From contig NZ_PPFE01000012.1 in NCBI RefSeq assembly GCF_002917925.1, positions 62,001 to 126,000 on the forward strand: a DNA stretch of 64,000 nucleotides, written 5' to 3'. The translations under genes and the position numbers were made by a program. Numbering within the stretch: position 1 is the stretch's first letter; each line of letters begins with the position of its first letter. This document shows, piece after piece, positions 16,869 through 26,072 of this stretch. The notes below the pieces were generated by a model that saw only the letters and a program-made list of their open reading frames with translations, was not told where the DNA came from and searched no databases. The DNA is from Roseovarius confluentis. Its GTDB lineage: Bacteria > Pseudomonadota > Alphaproteobacteria > Rhodobacterales > Rhodobacteraceae.

Positions 16869-17246
16869 GTGAGAAAGAGCCAACTGAACGTTCTGATCGT
16901 GGAGAGCGACGCGTCGCTCGGCCAGCTGTGGCAGCGTCACCTGGAACGGCAAGGCTTGCGCGTGCGACTGGAGCATGATCAGGCCGGGGCGATAGAGGCG
17001 CTGGACTTGCGGCCCTTCGACCTGATCGTGCTGAACCTGTTGTTGACGCGCAGCAGTTCTTTTTCCATCGCCGACGCGGCCGAGGCGCGTCATCCCGGTA
17101 TCCCGATCCTGTTCGTCACGAATACCTCGTTTTTTTCGGACGGGTCGGTTTTTGGATATTGCGCCAATGCTCGGGCTTACGTGAATGCCGCGACGCCGCC
17201 GGAAGACCTGACGGCGATGGTGGAGCACTACGCCCGCTCGGGCTGA
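16869..17246 (+). CDS. degenerate response-regulator receiver domain (pseudo-receiver)
   Basis: A 125-aa stand-alone receiver-like fold: LNVLIVESDASLGQLWQRHL, then FDLIVLNLLLTRSS, then PGIPILFVTNTSFFSD, then ARAYVNAATPPEDL. The phosphoacceptor Asp of the usual LxDLxLP motif is Asn (N56), and the conserved Lys of the last loop is Asn, so it should not be phosphorylated normally. GTG start at 16869 with a weak ribosome site. No kinase or output domain nearby. The 3' end overlaps the convergent hydrolase gene by 19 bases. Partner unknown. Confidence 0.75.
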   Translation: MRKSQLNVLIVESDASLGQLWQRHLERQGLRVRLEHDQAGAIEALDLRPFDLIVLNLLLTRSSSFSIADAAEARHPGIPILFVTNTSFFSDGSVFGYCANARAYVNAATPPEDLTAMVEHYARSG

Positions 17247-18472
17247 GGCCTGGTGTCCGGGTCGGCCAGCCGGGTTTCGATCTTCGACGCGTTTTCCAGC
17301 GTCCGGTGCACGGGGCATTTGTCCGCAATCTCGAGCAGGCGCTGGCGCTGGTCGTCGCTGAGATCCCCCTTGAGGCGGATGGTGCGAATGAAGCTGTCGA
17401 TCTTGGCCGGGCTGCTGCCATCGGCATCCTGGGCATGGACCTTGTCATGGGTGACGTCGACCGAGACATGATCCAGCGGCCAGCCTTTGCGACGGGCATA
17501 CATGCGAATGGTCATCGACGTGCAGGCGCCGAGACCCGAGGCGAGAAAGCCGTAGGGGCTCATGCCGCGGTCGGTGCCGCCATAGGCCTCTGGCTCGTCG
17601 GCGCGGACATGGTGATGTGGTCCCGCATGTATGTCCTGCAGAAAGCCGTCTGGGTCCACTTCGCAGACACGCACGACGCCTTCGGGCGCGCCGGGGGGCG
17701 GCGCGGGGCGCTTGAGGTCGAGATAGCGTTGTGCCCAGGCGGCGATGACCCCGGCGGCGTACTCGGCATCGCCGGGATCGGTGATCAGGTGGTCGGCGCT
17801 GTCGAGGGTGACGAAGCTCTTGGGATGCTTCGCGGCCTTGAAGATCTCGGTGGCGTTGTCGATGCCGACGGTCTCGTCAAGCGGGGCGTGCAGCACTAGA
17901 AGCGCGCGCTTGAGGCCGGCAATGCGTGGAGCGAGGTTTTCGGCGCGGACATCCTCGACGAATTTCTGGCCGATGCGGATGGGGCGGCCGCCCAGTTCGA
18001 CTTCGGCGGCGCCGTCGGCCGCGATTTTTTCGAGCGCGCCGTCGAAATTGTGGGTGACGTGGCCGGGATCGAAGGGCGCGGCGATGGTGGCCACGGCGCG
18101 GGCGCTGTCGATACTCGACGCGGCCGCCAGAACGGCGGCGCCGCCGAGCGAGTGGCCGATCAGCAGGCTGGGAGGCATGTCGCGGGCCGCCAGCGCGTTG
18201 GCGGCCAACACGAGATCCTCGACATTCGAGGTGAAAGACGTGTTCTCGAACTCGCCTTCGGAATGGCCCAACCCAGTGAAATCGAAGCGCAGCACGGCGA
18301 TCCCGGCCCCCACCAGCCGAGCCGCGATCCGGCGTGCGGCGGGAATGTCCTTGGAGCAGGTGAAGCAATGCGCAAAGAGCGCGGTGGCCATGTGCGGGCC
18401 TTCGGGCAGGTCGAGCCGGGCGGCGAGCTCATGCCCGTCATGGCCTTTGAAAGTGAAGCGTTCGCTTGGCAT
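17228..18472 (-). CDS. alpha/beta hydrolase fused to an OsmC-like domain
   Basis: A 414-aa bifunctional protein. The N-terminal alpha/beta hydrolase (~1-245) has the nucleophile elbow GHSLGG and a late DSADHLITD likely carrying the catalytic His. The C-terminal OsmC/Ohr-like domain (~265-405) has the family cysteines in GLGACTSMTIRMYARRKGWP and DKCPVHRTLE. OsmC domains reduce organic hydroperoxides through two cysteines, so the enzyme may handle peroxidised esters. This domain fusion is known in proteobacteria. Physiological substrate unproven. Likely cytoplasmic. Confidence 0.9.
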   Translation of the reverse strand: MPSERFTFKGHDGHELAARLDLPEGPHMATALFAHCFTCSKDIPAARRIAARLVGAGIAVLRFDFTGLGHSEGEFENTSFTSNVEDLVLAANALAARDMPPSLLIGHSLGGAAVLAAASSIDSARAVATIAAPFDPGHVTHNFDGALEKIAADGAAEVELGGRPIRIGQKFVEDVRAENLAPRIAGLKRALLVLHAPLDETVGIDNATEIFKAAKHPKSFVTLDSADHLITDPGDAEYAAGVIAAWAQRYLDLKRPAPPPGAPEGVVRVCEVDPDGFLQDIHAGPHHHVRADEPEAYGGTDRGMSPYGFLASGLGACTSMTIRMYARRKGWPLDHVSVDVTHDKVHAQDADGSSPAKIDSFIRTIRLKGDLSDDQRQRLLEIADKCPVHRTLENASKIETRLADPDTRPQPERA

Positions 18473-18701
18473 GGGTGGTCCTTTCGGTTGCCTTCAAGAT
18501 GGCAGTTCGGATCGCATGCGTAAGGAGTGTTTCACGGTCGTCTCGGGATTGTGAGGCGCCTGCGCGGACGGTCAGCATCCCGGGGCGGCCGAGTTTCAGA
18601 TTTGTCCCGTGACAGCCTTCCCGTCATTCTGCGCGGAATCGTTGATGGGCTGGGAGCGCTGTGCAATGGTGGGCGCATTGTCGTCAAATAATAACAGTCG
18701 C

Positions 18702-19250
18702 ATGTCCACAAATTCCTTCATGGCCAAGTCGGTCATCCTTGTGAGTGCCCTTGTGGGTGGGGTCGTCGGCTTGTTTGAACTCAGCGACAGGCTCATGGTC
18801 GCGACCGAAGAGGATGGCGAGGTCACCACCCAGTCAATTACGGGTGCTCTGGACAACAGTCAGACGGGCGCCACGGGGGGCGAGAGCGGCGGGGGGCAAG
18901 CGGCATCCGTTGAAACACGCGACGCGCCCACGCGCAGCGTTCTGGAGCGCGAGTTGGCCACGCGGATTGAACAGCAGCTACAGAGATACGACTGCGCCGG
19001 TGTCGCGGTGGAGCAGGTCACGGCAACGGCGCTTGTGGTGCCTGACGAAGAGACGACCCACGGTTTCGAGGGCCATACGCTGGAAGCTGCGGTGGTTCTG
19101 GCCGGGTCCGATGGGCCGGAGCGAATGCGTCTGGTCGGGTCGGGAAAGGGCCCGACGGGAGCAATCGGCGCCACCGACATGGCCCTGCGCGGCTTTGAGG
19201 AGCAGGTGACGCAGACCGGAATTTTCAAGGCGAATTGCAAAGGGGAGTGA
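18702..19250 (+). CDS. uncharacterised membrane-anchored protein paired with a CsgG/FlgO-like gene
   Basis: About 182 aa if started at ATG 18702 (MSTNSFMAKSVILVSALVGG). Longer in-frame starts exist at 18609 and 18666, and none has a clear ribosome site. One N-terminal membrane helix is followed by a Gly/Ser/Thr-rich linker and a ~110-residue soluble domain (VLERELATRIEQQLQRYDCA to the end) that I do not recognise. It ends 2 bases before the next gene, so they are one operon and probably one envelope system. Confidence 0.6.
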   Translation: MSTNSFMAKSVILVSALVGGVVGLFELSDRLMVATEEDGEVTTQSITGALDNSQTGATGGESGGGQAASVETRDAPTRSVLERELATRIEQQLQRYDCAGVAVEQVTATALVVPDEETTHGFEGHTLEAAVVLAGSDGPERMRLVGSGKGPTGAIGATDMALRGFEEQVTQTGIFKANCKGE

Positions 19251-19252
19251 AC

Positions 19253-20341
19253 ATGGGGTTGAGAAAAGCGGTGATTGCCTGCCTTCTGTCGGGTCTGACC
19301 GGGATGGCGGGTCTAGCGGGGACTGCGGAGGCGGCCTCGTCCGTGGACGAAAGCCTGGACGAGATCGCGGGCCAGATCGTGGAGCGGACGCGCACGGACG
19401 GAACGGCGACCATCGGCATTTCGACCTTCACGCACAGTGACGGCACCTGTTCCGATCTGTCGAATTACGTGAGCGAGTTCGTGGTGGACAGCCTGTTCAA
19501 TGCGGGCGAGGGCAAGATCGACATCATCGAGCGGTCGCAGCTGAGCGCGATTTTCCGGGAGATGGAGTTGGTGTTCGACGGGACCATCGCACCGGATGCC
19601 GCGAAGCGGTTGGGCGAGATCGAGGGGGTTGACGCGCTGGTGACCGGCTCGCTGATACAGTTCGGCGAACAGGTGAAGGTGCAGGCACGCATGATCGGCA
19701 CACAGGACGGCCGGCTGTTTGCCACCGCGAGGTCGGAGTTTCCCAGCGTGGGCAGTGTGGCCGAGATGATGGCGAAGCGCAGCCGCACGGCCTGCGGGTT
19801 CTCCGAGACGGCGGACGGCGCTGAAGCGGCGCCGACAACACAGGTTGTCGTGGTCGAGGGCGGCGGACAGCCGAGCGGGCAGGGTCAGAGCCTTGTGGAA
19901 CCCTCGCGCAGATACGCGTCGGATGTCTACGACGCCGAGGTATCGACCCTCGTCTATTCGAAATCCTCGGGCGATACGACATTCGCGATGCGCTTCAAGA
20001 ACACGACGGAGAAAACGATCGCGCTTGCCTATATGCCGAAATCGATATCCGTCGCGGATGGCCGTGGCGGCTTCCTGACACCCTCAAGCAATTGGTCTGG
20101 CCTGAGGACGTGCTACAGCGAAAGCGCCCTGCAATACTGCAATTCGAGCGATCCGAAATATGCGACCGTGCTGCCCCCCGGGAAAGCGGCGCAGCTCAAC
20201 TTTCAGATGCGGGGTGAAAAGGATGTTGAAGACCCGAAATTCACCTTGGCGCTGGAACTCGTGGTGACACCCGATGTCGATGACAAGGAAAGCTACACAG
20301 TGCAGTCGCTTGGGTTCTACGACATGCCGCCGGACAGTTGA
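19253..20341 (+). CDS. exported CsgG/FlgO-type domain protein
   Basis: A 362-aa exported protein. The signal peptide ends near GLAGTAEAASS. Residues ~35-175 form a CsgG/FlgO/LpoB-like fold: IGISTFTHSDGTCSDLSNYV, then IDIIERSQLSAIFREMEL, then GVDALVTGSLIQFGEQVKVQ. A second beta-rich region (~230-362) follows a Gly/Gln linker. Proteins with this domain assemble at the outer membrane in curli, flagellar or penicillin-binding systems. Which applies here is unknown. ATG 19253 has GGGGAG at proper spacing and follows the partner gene by 2 bases. No lipobox. Confidence 0.72.
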   Translation: MGLRKAVIACLLSGLTGMAGLAGTAEAASSVDESLDEIAGQIVERTRTDGTATIGISTFTHSDGTCSDLSNYVSEFVVDSLFNAGEGKIDIIERSQLSAIFREMELVFDGTIAPDAAKRLGEIEGVDALVTGSLIQFGEQVKVQARMIGTQDGRLFATARSEFPSVGSVAEMMAKRSRTACGFSETADGAEAAPTTQVVVVEGGGQPSGQGQSLVEPSRRYASDVYDAEVSTLVYSKSSGDTTFAMRFKNTTEKTIALAYMPKSISVADGRGGFLTPSSNWSGLRTCYSESALQYCNSSDPKYATVLPPGKAAQLNFQMRGEKDVEDPKFTLALELVVTPDVDDKESYTVQSLGFYDMPPDS

Positions 20342-20347
20342 GCGCGG

Positions 20348-21691
20348 TCAGGAGAGACCCATCAGAGCGGGGTCGAAGGGGTACTTCGTCAGGTTTTCAA
20401 AGCCCGTCTCGGTGATCAACACCTGGTCTTCGAGCTTGATCGAGAAATCGCCGCCAACCTCGCCCACCAGCGCCTCGACGCAGAGGGTCATGCCGGGTTC
20501 CAGCGGGTAGTCGAAGGCGCCGGGCACGGCCTGGTCGGGATAGGCGACGAGGGGCCATTCGTCGCAAAGGCCGACGCCGTGCATGAGGCAGCCATATTTC
20601 TGCGCCTGGTATCGGTCGTCAAGCACGTGGGTGCCGGCGGTGAGTTCGGGGATCGTGACGCCGGGTTTGAGCATTTCCATGTTGGTCATGATGTGCTCAT
20701 GCGCGTGCTGCATGGCGTAGATCATGTCGGGGCGCGGTTTGGCGTCACCGATCCACCAGCTGCGCGAGATGTCGACGCAGATGCCGTAGCTGCCAACGAG
20801 ATCGGTGTCGAACGAGATGATCTCGTTCATCTGGGTGATGCGCGGGCCGCATTCCTGGAACCACGGGTTGGAGCGGGGGCCTGAGGCGAGCAGGCGGGTT
20901 TCGATCCATTCGCCGCCGCGGCGGATGTTCTCGGCGTGCAGGACCGACCAGATATCGTCTTCGCTGGTGCTGCCCAAGGGCACGTTGAGGCGCGCGAAGC
21001 GCTCCATTTCGGTCACCGCGACCTCGCAGGCGTGGGAGGCGCAGCGCATGGCGAGGATCTCGTCGGGGCCTTTGACGGCGCGGCACTTTTCCGTCAGTTC
21101 CTCGCCTTCCATGATCTCGAAGCCCTGAGCCTCGAGCGCGCGGAGGCCGTGGAGCATGATCTTGTCCACCGCGAGGCGTTTGTTCCCCGGGGCGTGCTCG
21201 GCCAAGAGCGCGCGCACTTCGTTCGAGAAGGTATCGGCGGCCACGTCCACCTTGTCGCCGCGGTCGAAGTAGAACAGATCGGCGCCGGAGCGTTGTTCGC
21301 GCACCAGCGGGTTGAACGTGCTGAGGAACGGTGAGTTCTTGTAGTCCCACATCACCATGTAGCCGTCAGCGCAGACCAGCAGGGCGCGGAACGGGTTGTG
21401 TGTGTTCCAGAGCTGCATGTTCGTCGAGTCGGTGGCGTAGCGGATGTTCAGCGGATCGAAGACCAGCAGCCCGGCATAATCACGGTCCTGGACGAAGCGG
21501 GTCAGGCGTTCCCAGCGGTAGCGGCGCATGGCTTGCAGATCGGGGAGTTGAAGATCTGCCGCCTCCCACTCGCGGAAGGCCAGTTGGGTCGGGCCGATCT
21601 CGATCCGGTCGGCGTCGTTGGGGGTGTTGTCGCCCAGAACGGGCCCTCGGGTGGGGTCGATCTTGCGTGTGTCGCGGAAATGGATGTTCAT
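20348..21691 (-). CDS. dddP: DMSP lyase DddP (M24 peptidase fold)
   Basis: A 447-aa cytoplasmic metalloenzyme that cleaves dimethylsulfoniopropionate to acrylate and dimethyl sulfide. It starts [20 protein letters not shown], as in roseobacter DddP. All six metal ligands described for the Ruegeria enzyme fall at the same numbers: D295 and D297 (SFDTD), D307 (CVDISR), H371 (MHGVGL), E406 (VEALVG) and E421 (KLEDQ). This registers the start at 21691 rather than the longer in-frame ATG at 21760. It belongs to the M24 aminopeptidase superfamily but is not a peptidase. No other ddd gene is adjacent. The gene is divergent from a glycerophosphodiesterase. Confidence 0.96.
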   Translation of the reverse strand: MNIHFRDTRKIDPTRGPVLGDNTPNDADRIEIGPTQLAFREWEAADLQLPDLQAMRRYRWERLTRFVQDRDYAGLLVFDPLNIRYATDSTNMQLWNTHNPFRALLVCADGYMVMWDYKNSPFLSTFNPLVREQRSGADLFYFDRGDKVDVAADTFSNEVRALLAEHAPGNKRLAVDKIMLHGLRALEAQGFEIMEGEELTEKCRAVKGPDEILAMRCASHACEVAVTEMERFARLNVPLGSTSEDDIWSVLHAENIRRGGEWIETRLLASGPRSNPWFQECGPRITQMNEIISFDTDLVGSYGICVDISRSWWIGDAKPRPDMIYAMQHAHEHIMTNMEMLKPGVTIPELTAGTHVLDDRYQAQKYGCLMHGVGLCDEWPLVAYPDQAVPGAFDYPLEPGMTLCVEALVGEVGGDFSIKLEDQVLITETGFENLTKYPFDPALMGLS

Positions 21692-21874
21692 CGTCGGGCT
21701 CTTCGAGTCTGGTTCAAGATTGGGCGCCCGAGCCGCGATTTGCTCGACGGAATGCGACATCGGGAATGTCGGAACTGCGCCGGCGCGTCACAAAGGTTTT
21801 GCGAAACCGTCACGATCTTTTTGGAAGAGCAGGGATACTCCCGGGCGATGAAAACACGTCATGGGAGATCGAGA

Positions 21875-23089
21875 ATGATCCGTTTCACATTCGCCGCGTT
21901 GCCTATTGCCATTGCCGGGTTGGCGACGCCGCTGGCCGCCGAAGAGGTCGGGTACGGGCCGCGCCCGGGCTACCTGATCGACCGGATGGCCGAAGGACCG
22001 TTGAAGGAGAAGCTGGCCGGGTGCACGGGCCAGACGCCGGCGCGGTCGGATTTTTCTATCGGACACCGGGGGGCGCCGCTGCTCTTTCCGGAACATACGG
22101 TTGAATCCAACAAGGCGGCGGCGCGGATGGGTGCGGGCATCCTGGAGTGCGACGTGACCTTCACCAAGGATCATGAACTGGTCTGCCGCCACGCGCAGAA
22201 CGATCTGCACACGACGACCGATATCCTGGCGTCGGACCTGGCGGGGACCTGCGTGACCCCGTTCAGCCCCGCCGATGGCGAGACGGACGCGACGGCGGAA
22301 TGCCGGGCCTCGGAAGTCACGCTGGCCGAGTTCCGCACGCTGACCGGCAAGATGGATGCGGCGGACACGTCGGCCACGACGGTCGAGGGGTACATGGACG
22401 GCACGGCCAGTTGGCGCACCGATCTTTACGCGTTCGCGGGCGGAACGCTGATGACCCATGCCGAGTCGATCGCGCTGTTCCGAGACCTGGGCGCGAAATT
22501 CACGCCCGAGCTGAAGAGCCCGGCGGTGGAGATGCCGCATGACGGGTTCAGCCAGCAGGATTATGCGCAGAAGATGATCGACGAGTACAAGGCGGCGGGC
22601 GTGCCGGCCTCGGACGTTTGGCCGCAAAGTTTCAACCTGGACGATGTGCTTTACTGGATCGAGAACGAGCCGGAGTTCGGTGCGCAGGCGGTGTACCTGG
22701 ACGGCCGGTATGACGTGGAGGGGTTCGACTACATGGACCCGGCGACGTTCGAGCCGTCGATGCAGGAACTGGCGGATCAGGGCGTCAATTACATCGCGCC
22801 GCCGATGTGGATGCTGGTGACGCTGGAGGGCGACGAGATCGTGCCGTCTCCCTATGCCACGGCGGCCAGCGAGGCCGGGCTGAACATCATCACCTGGACG
22901 CTGGAACGCTCTGGCCCGCTGACCGGCGGTGGCGGATGGTATTTCCAATCGGTGGCGGACACGATCGACACCGATGCGGATTATTTCACCATGCTGCAGG
23001 CGCTGCATGACAAGGTCGGCGTGGTCGGTGTGTTCAGCGACTGGCCCGCGACGGTGACCTATTACGCGAATTGCATGGGGCTGGACTGA
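21875..23089 (+). CDS. secreted glycerophosphodiester phosphodiesterase
   Basis: A 404-aa exported enzyme that hydrolyses glycerophosphodiesters to glycerol-3-phosphate and an alcohol, a way to recover phosphorus from lipid headgroups. Signal peptide [19 protein letters not shown]. The GDPD catalytic signature is present: [17 protein letters not shown], then [20 protein letters not shown] (His, Arg, Glu, Asp, His). ATG 21875 has GGGAGA six bases upstream. ATG 21848 is a less good alternative. A hairpin terminator with T-run follows the stop. Confidence 0.9.
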   Translation: MIRFTFAALPIAIAGLATPLAAEEVGYGPRPGYLIDRMAEGPLKEKLAGCTGQTPARSDFSIGHRGAPLLFPEHTVESNKAAARMGAGILECDVTFTKDHELVCRHAQNDLHTTTDILASDLAGTCVTPFSPADGETDATAECRASEVTLAEFRTLTGKMDAADTSATTVEGYMDGTASWRTDLYAFAGGTLMTHAESIALFRDLGAKFTPELKSPAVEMPHDGFSQQDYAQKMIDEYKAAGVPASDVWPQSFNLDDVLYWIENEPEFGAQAVYLDGRYDVEGFDYMDPATFEPSMQELADQGVNYIAPPMWMLVTLEGDEIVPSPYATAASEAGLNIITWTLERSGPLTGGGGWYFQSVADTIDTDADYFTMLQALHDKVGVVGVFSDWPATVTYYANCMGLD

Positions 23090-23101
23090 GCCACGCCAGA
23101 G

Positions 23102-23136
23102 CCGCCCGGTGCGTGTGCGTCGGGCGGGTTTTCTTT
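23102..23136 (+). terminator. rho-independent terminator of the glycerophosphodiesterase gene
   Basis: Stem CCGCCCG/CGGGCGG with a 12-base loop followed by GTTTTCTTT, beginning 13 bases after the stop codon. Confidence 0.75.
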
Positions 23137-23159
23137 GAGTATTTTGGAACGATGAAAGG
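23134..23159. repeat. GAGTATTTTT dispersed motif, copy 2
   Basis: TTTGAGTATTTTGGAACGAT followed by GAAAGG, overlapping the T-run of the preceding terminator and 6 bases from the hemE stop. Same family as 4327-4356. Confidence 0.6.
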
Positions 23160-23164
23160 CGCGG

Positions 23165-24199
23165 TCAGGTGCTGCGGACCGTATCGATCATCAGTTGCAC
23201 GTTGTCGGGGTCGGCGTCGGGCGTGATGCCGTGCCCGAGGTTGAAGATGTGCGGGCCGCCGCGGAACGCCTCGACCACTTGGCGCGTCTCGCGCACCAGG
23301 GCGTCGCCGCCGGTGACCATGTGCGACGAGGCGAGGTTGCCCTGCACGCAGCCGTCCTTTTGCACGTGTTCCGCGGCCCATTCGGGGCTGACCGAATTGT
23401 CGATAGCCACGCAATCGGCGCCGGTCTTTTCATGGAAACCGATATAGCCGTCGCCGGCCTCGCGCGGGAACGCGATGACCGGGATGCCGGGGTGCTTTTC
23501 CTTGAGCGCGGAGATGATGCGCTTGGTCGGCGCCACGGCGAAATCTTCGAAGTCTTGGCCCTTGAGCGATCCGGCCCAGCTGTCGAAGACCTTGACCACC
23601 TCGGCGCCGGCGTCGATCTGGGCCGACAGGTAATGGATCGTGGCCTCTGTGATGCGCTGCATCAGCGCCTCGAACAGGGGGCGGTTTTCGGATTTGAGCG
23701 CGTGGGCGGGGCCCTGGTCGGGCGTGCCGCGGCCGGCGATCATGTAGGTGGCGACGGTCCAAGGCGCGCCGGCGAAGCCGATGAGCGTGGTCTCGGGCGG
23801 CAGGGCGCCGGAGAGATTGCGGACGGTCTGGTAGATCGGGTTGAGCGTCTCGTGCACCTCGTCCGCTGGGCCGAGCTTGTCGAAATCGGCCTGCTGGGTG
23901 ACGGTCGACAGGCGTGGGCCCTCGCCGGTGACGAACCACAGATCGGCGCCGAGGGCCTGTGGGACCAAGAGGATATCGGCAAAAAGGATCGCCCCGTCAA
24001 AGCCGTAGCGGCGGATCGGTTGCAGCGTGACCTCGGTTGCGAGGTCGGGGTTGTAGCAGAGCGACAGGAAATCCCCAGCCTGTTCGCGCGTCGCGCGATA
24101 CTCGGGTAGATACCGCCCGGCCTGGCGCATCATCCAGATCGGCGGCGTTGCCTGCGTCTCGCCGGCGAGGGCCTTGAGGATGGTTTTTTGTGACGCCAT
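23165..24199 (-). CDS. hemE: uroporphyrinogen decarboxylase
   Basis: A 344-aa cytoplasmic enzyme that decarboxylates four acetate groups of uroporphyrinogen III to give coproporphyrinogen III in heme and bacteriochlorophyll synthesis. The N-terminal signature [20 protein letters not shown] carries the catalytic arginines. The substrate-binding Asp is in [15 protein letters not shown], and the second signature is [20 protein letters not shown] 24199 has GGGAGA upstream. An in-frame ATG 17 codons earlier is rejected. It is divergent from hemC, a common alphaproteobacterial arrangement. Confidence 0.97.
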   Translation of the reverse strand: MASQKTILKALAGETQATPPIWMMRQAGRYLPEYRATREQAGDFLSLCYNPDLATEVTLQPIRRYGFDGAILFADILLVPQALGADLWFVTGEGPRLSTVTQQADFDKLGPADEVHETLNPIYQTVRNLSGALPPETTLIGFAGAPWTVATYMIAGRGTPDQGPAHALKSENRPLFEALMQRITEATIHYLSAQIDAGAEVVKVFDSWAGSLKGQDFEDFAVAPTKRIISALKEKHPGIPVIAFPREAGDGYIGFHEKTGADCVAIDNSVSPEWAAEHVQKDGCVQGNLASSHMVTGGDALVRETRQVVEAFRGGPHIFNLGHGITPDADPDNVQLMIDTVRST

Positions 24200-24257
24200 G
24201 TCCGGTCTCCCTTTTGCGAGTTTGGTCCCCTTTGAGCCTTGGAAAGTCAACCAAAAC

Positions 24258-24286
24258 TTGTCAGCCCAGATTTACACGTCTAGACC
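24258..24286 (+). promoter_or_regulatory. putative hemC promoter close to a leaderless start
   Basis: TTGTCA, 17-base spacer, TAGACC (weak -10), then only six bases to the hemC ATG. No Shine-Dalgarno is visible, so transcription may begin at or within a base or two of the start codon. Low to moderate support. Confidence 0.35.
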
Positions 24287-24292
24287 GTCTGC

Positions 24293-25240
24293 ATGACTGT
24301 GACCATGCCCACCCCCGCCGCGCCGTTGAAGATCGGTACACGAGGTTCCCCGCTTGCGCTGGCGCAGGCGAACGAGACGCGCGACCGTCTGGCCGACGCC
24401 TTTGACCTGCCGCACGAGGCGTTCCAGATCGTCGTCATCAAGACAACCGGCGACCGGGTGATCGACCGGCCGCTGAAAGAGATCGGCGGCAAGGGGTTGT
24501 TCACCCGCGAGATCGAGGAGGCGATGCTGTCGGGCGAGATCGACCTCGCGGTTCACTCGATGAAGGACATGCCTGTGTTGCAGCCCGAGGGGCTGATGCT
24601 GGACACCTACCTGCCGCGCGAGGATGTGCGCGATGCGTTCGTGTCGCCGCGCTACGAGGGGCTGGCGGGGCTGCCCGAGGGCGCCAAGGTGGGCACGTCG
24701 AGCCTGCGGCGCAAGGCGCAGGTGCTGGTGAAATTTCCGCATCTTGAGGTGGTGGAGTTTCGCGGTAACGTTCAGACAAGATTGAAGAAACTGGATGACG
24801 GCGTGGCGGAATGCACGTTTCTCGCCATGGCCGGGCTGAACCGTCTTGGGCAGCCCGAGGTGGCGGTCGGTGCGGTGGATACCGAGGACATGCTGCCCGC
24901 CGTGGCGCAGGGGGCCATCGGGATCGAGCGGCGTGCGGATGACAGCCGCGCGGCCGAGATGCTGGCGGCGATCCATGACGTCGAGACGGGTAAGCGGCTG
25001 GCGGCGGAACGGGCCTTTCTGGCGACGTTGGACGGTTCCTGCGAGACGCCGATTGCTGGGCTGGCGGAGTTGCAGGGCGACAGGATCCGGCTGCGCGGCG
25101 AAGTGCTGCGGCCCGATGGCAGCGAGAGCCTCAGCGACGAGGGCGAGGCGCCGGTCGAGGACGGGGCCAAGCTGGGCGACGCGCTGGCGCGCGGATTGCT
25201 GGAGCGCGCGGGGCCGGGATTTTTCGACTGGCGCGAGTAA
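24293..25240 (+). CDS. hemC: hydroxymethylbilane synthase
   Basis: A 315-aa cytoplasmic porphobilinogen deaminase, which joins four porphobilinogens into hydroxymethylbilane. The N-terminal KIGTRGSPLALAQANETRD signature is clear. The catalytic-Asp region is DLAVHSMKDMP, the central arginine motif is GTSSLRRKAQ, and the dipyrromethane cofactor cysteine is in FLATLDGSCETPIAG. Length is typical. ATG 24293; a second Met four codons on is a less likely start. Paired divergently with hemE, so two steps of tetrapyrrole synthesis share one short control region. Confidence 0.97.
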   Translation: MTVTMPTPAAPLKIGTRGSPLALAQANETRDRLADAFDLPHEAFQIVVIKTTGDRVIDRPLKEIGGKGLFTREIEEAMLSGEIDLAVHSMKDMPVLQPEGLMLDTYLPREDVRDAFVSPRYEGLAGLPEGAKVGTSSLRRKAQVLVKFPHLEVVEFRGNVQTRLKKLDDGVAECTFLAMAGLNRLGQPEVAVGAVDTEDMLPAVAQGAIGIERRADDSRAAEMLAAIHDVETGKRLAAERAFLATLDGSCETPIAGLAELQGDRIRLRGEVLRPDGSESLSDEGEAPVEDGAKLGDALARGLLERAGPGFFDWRE

Positions 25241-25360
25241 AAAGTTTAACGGCCTTGTTTGGCTGATTTGGGACGTCGGTATCGCGTCGGTATCCGGGTG
25301 GTATCGCGGCGGTGGGGGCGTCGGCAGATCGGGTCGTTAATGCGGCGTGCGGTGGTAAGC

Positions 25361-25383
25361 GTGGGTTGTCACCCACCCTACGT
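25361..25383. repeat. GGGTGGGT palindromic repeat, copy B
   Basis: GTGGGT, loop TGTC, ACCCACCCTACG. It sits in the 184-base gap after hemC. Just before it, 25268-25306 contains a short cluster of GGTATCG-type direct repeats. Nothing else recognised there. Confidence 0.65.
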
Positions 25384-25424
25384 GCAGGATTGACGGAACT
25401 CGGGACGCGGGGCATCGTCGATGG

Positions 25425-25976
25425 ATGCGGATCGAGGACAAGACCGACACCACCCTGACCCTGGTGGATGACCAGAAGGACAAGAAGCTGGGCCTGACGC
25501 TGGCTGGCGTGTTCGTGGCCGGCATGAGCCTCTTCATGGCGTGGGAGGGGTTTCCCGAGTTGCTGTTGCCGGGAGCGGTGCTGATCGTCGGGATGGTGGT
25601 CTACTGGAAGCGCAGCAAGATGCGGTCTGTGCTGGTCTTCGACCGGGCGGCGGACCGGGTGCATCTGACGGTGACGGACCGCAAGGGTGCCAAGGAATGG
25701 GAGTGGCGGTTGAGCGACGTCGAAACCGCCGTGATCGGCACGGTGGGCGCCCAGGGCACGGATAGCGGGATCGACCGGCCACATTTGCTCTTGAAGGATG
25801 GGACCTACGTGCCGATGCGGCCCTATCACGCGGCGGGCAGCCAGAGCTGGCACGCGGTGGCGGCGGTGAAGCTGTTCCTGGGGCAGGAGCTGGAGGATGC
25901 GCCGGTGGGGTGGTTGCCGCCGGAGGAGTTCGACCGGCTCTTCGGGGACGAGATGGCGCGGCTTTACAAGAAGTAG
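25425..25976 (+). CDS. membrane protein of unknown function with two transmembrane helices
   Basis: A 183-aa protein. A short polar N terminus is followed by two adjacent hydrophobic helices (GLTLAGVFVAGMSLFMAWEG and LLLPGAVLIVGMVVYW, residues ~23-61), then a ~120-residue cytoplasmic-type domain (SVLVFDRAADRVHLTVTDRK, then EWEWRLSDVETAVIG). The tail has the flavour of bacterial PH-like or photosystem-assembly membrane proteins, but I assign no family. Start ATG 25425. It is isolated between two palindromic repeats, with no operon partner. Confidence 0.65.
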   Translation: MRIEDKTDTTLTLVDDQKDKKLGLTLAGVFVAGMSLFMAWEGFPELLLPGAVLIVGMVVYWKRSKMRSVLVFDRAADRVHLTVTDRKGAKEWEWRLSDVETAVIGTVGAQGTDSGIDRPHLLLKDGTYVPMRPYHAAGSQSWHAVAAVKLFLGQELEDAPVGWLPPEEFDRLFGDEMARLYKK

Positions 25977-25991
25977 CGGGCGTCGCGGCGC

Positions 25992-26013
25992 GTGGGGTTT
26001 CACCCACCCTACG
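25992..26013. repeat. GGGTGGGT palindromic repeat, copy C
   Basis: GTGGGGTTTCACCCACCCTA then CG. A one-sided copy of the dispersed palindrome, 15 bases after the preceding stop codon. Confidence 0.6.
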
Positions 26014-26047
26014 CGGGTAGCGGTGGGCAGTCCCTTCGCGTCAAGAG

Positions 26048-26068
26048 GTCCTGGGTCAGGCCCGGGAC
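26048..26068. repeat. GTCCCGGG hairpin repeat, copy 2
   Basis: GTCCTGGG, loop TCAGG, CCCGGGAC: the same element as 5041-5061 with one G-T wobble. It ends 5 bases from the GntR stop codon and could also slow transcription of that gene. Confidence 0.6.
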
Positions 26069-26072
26069 GGCT

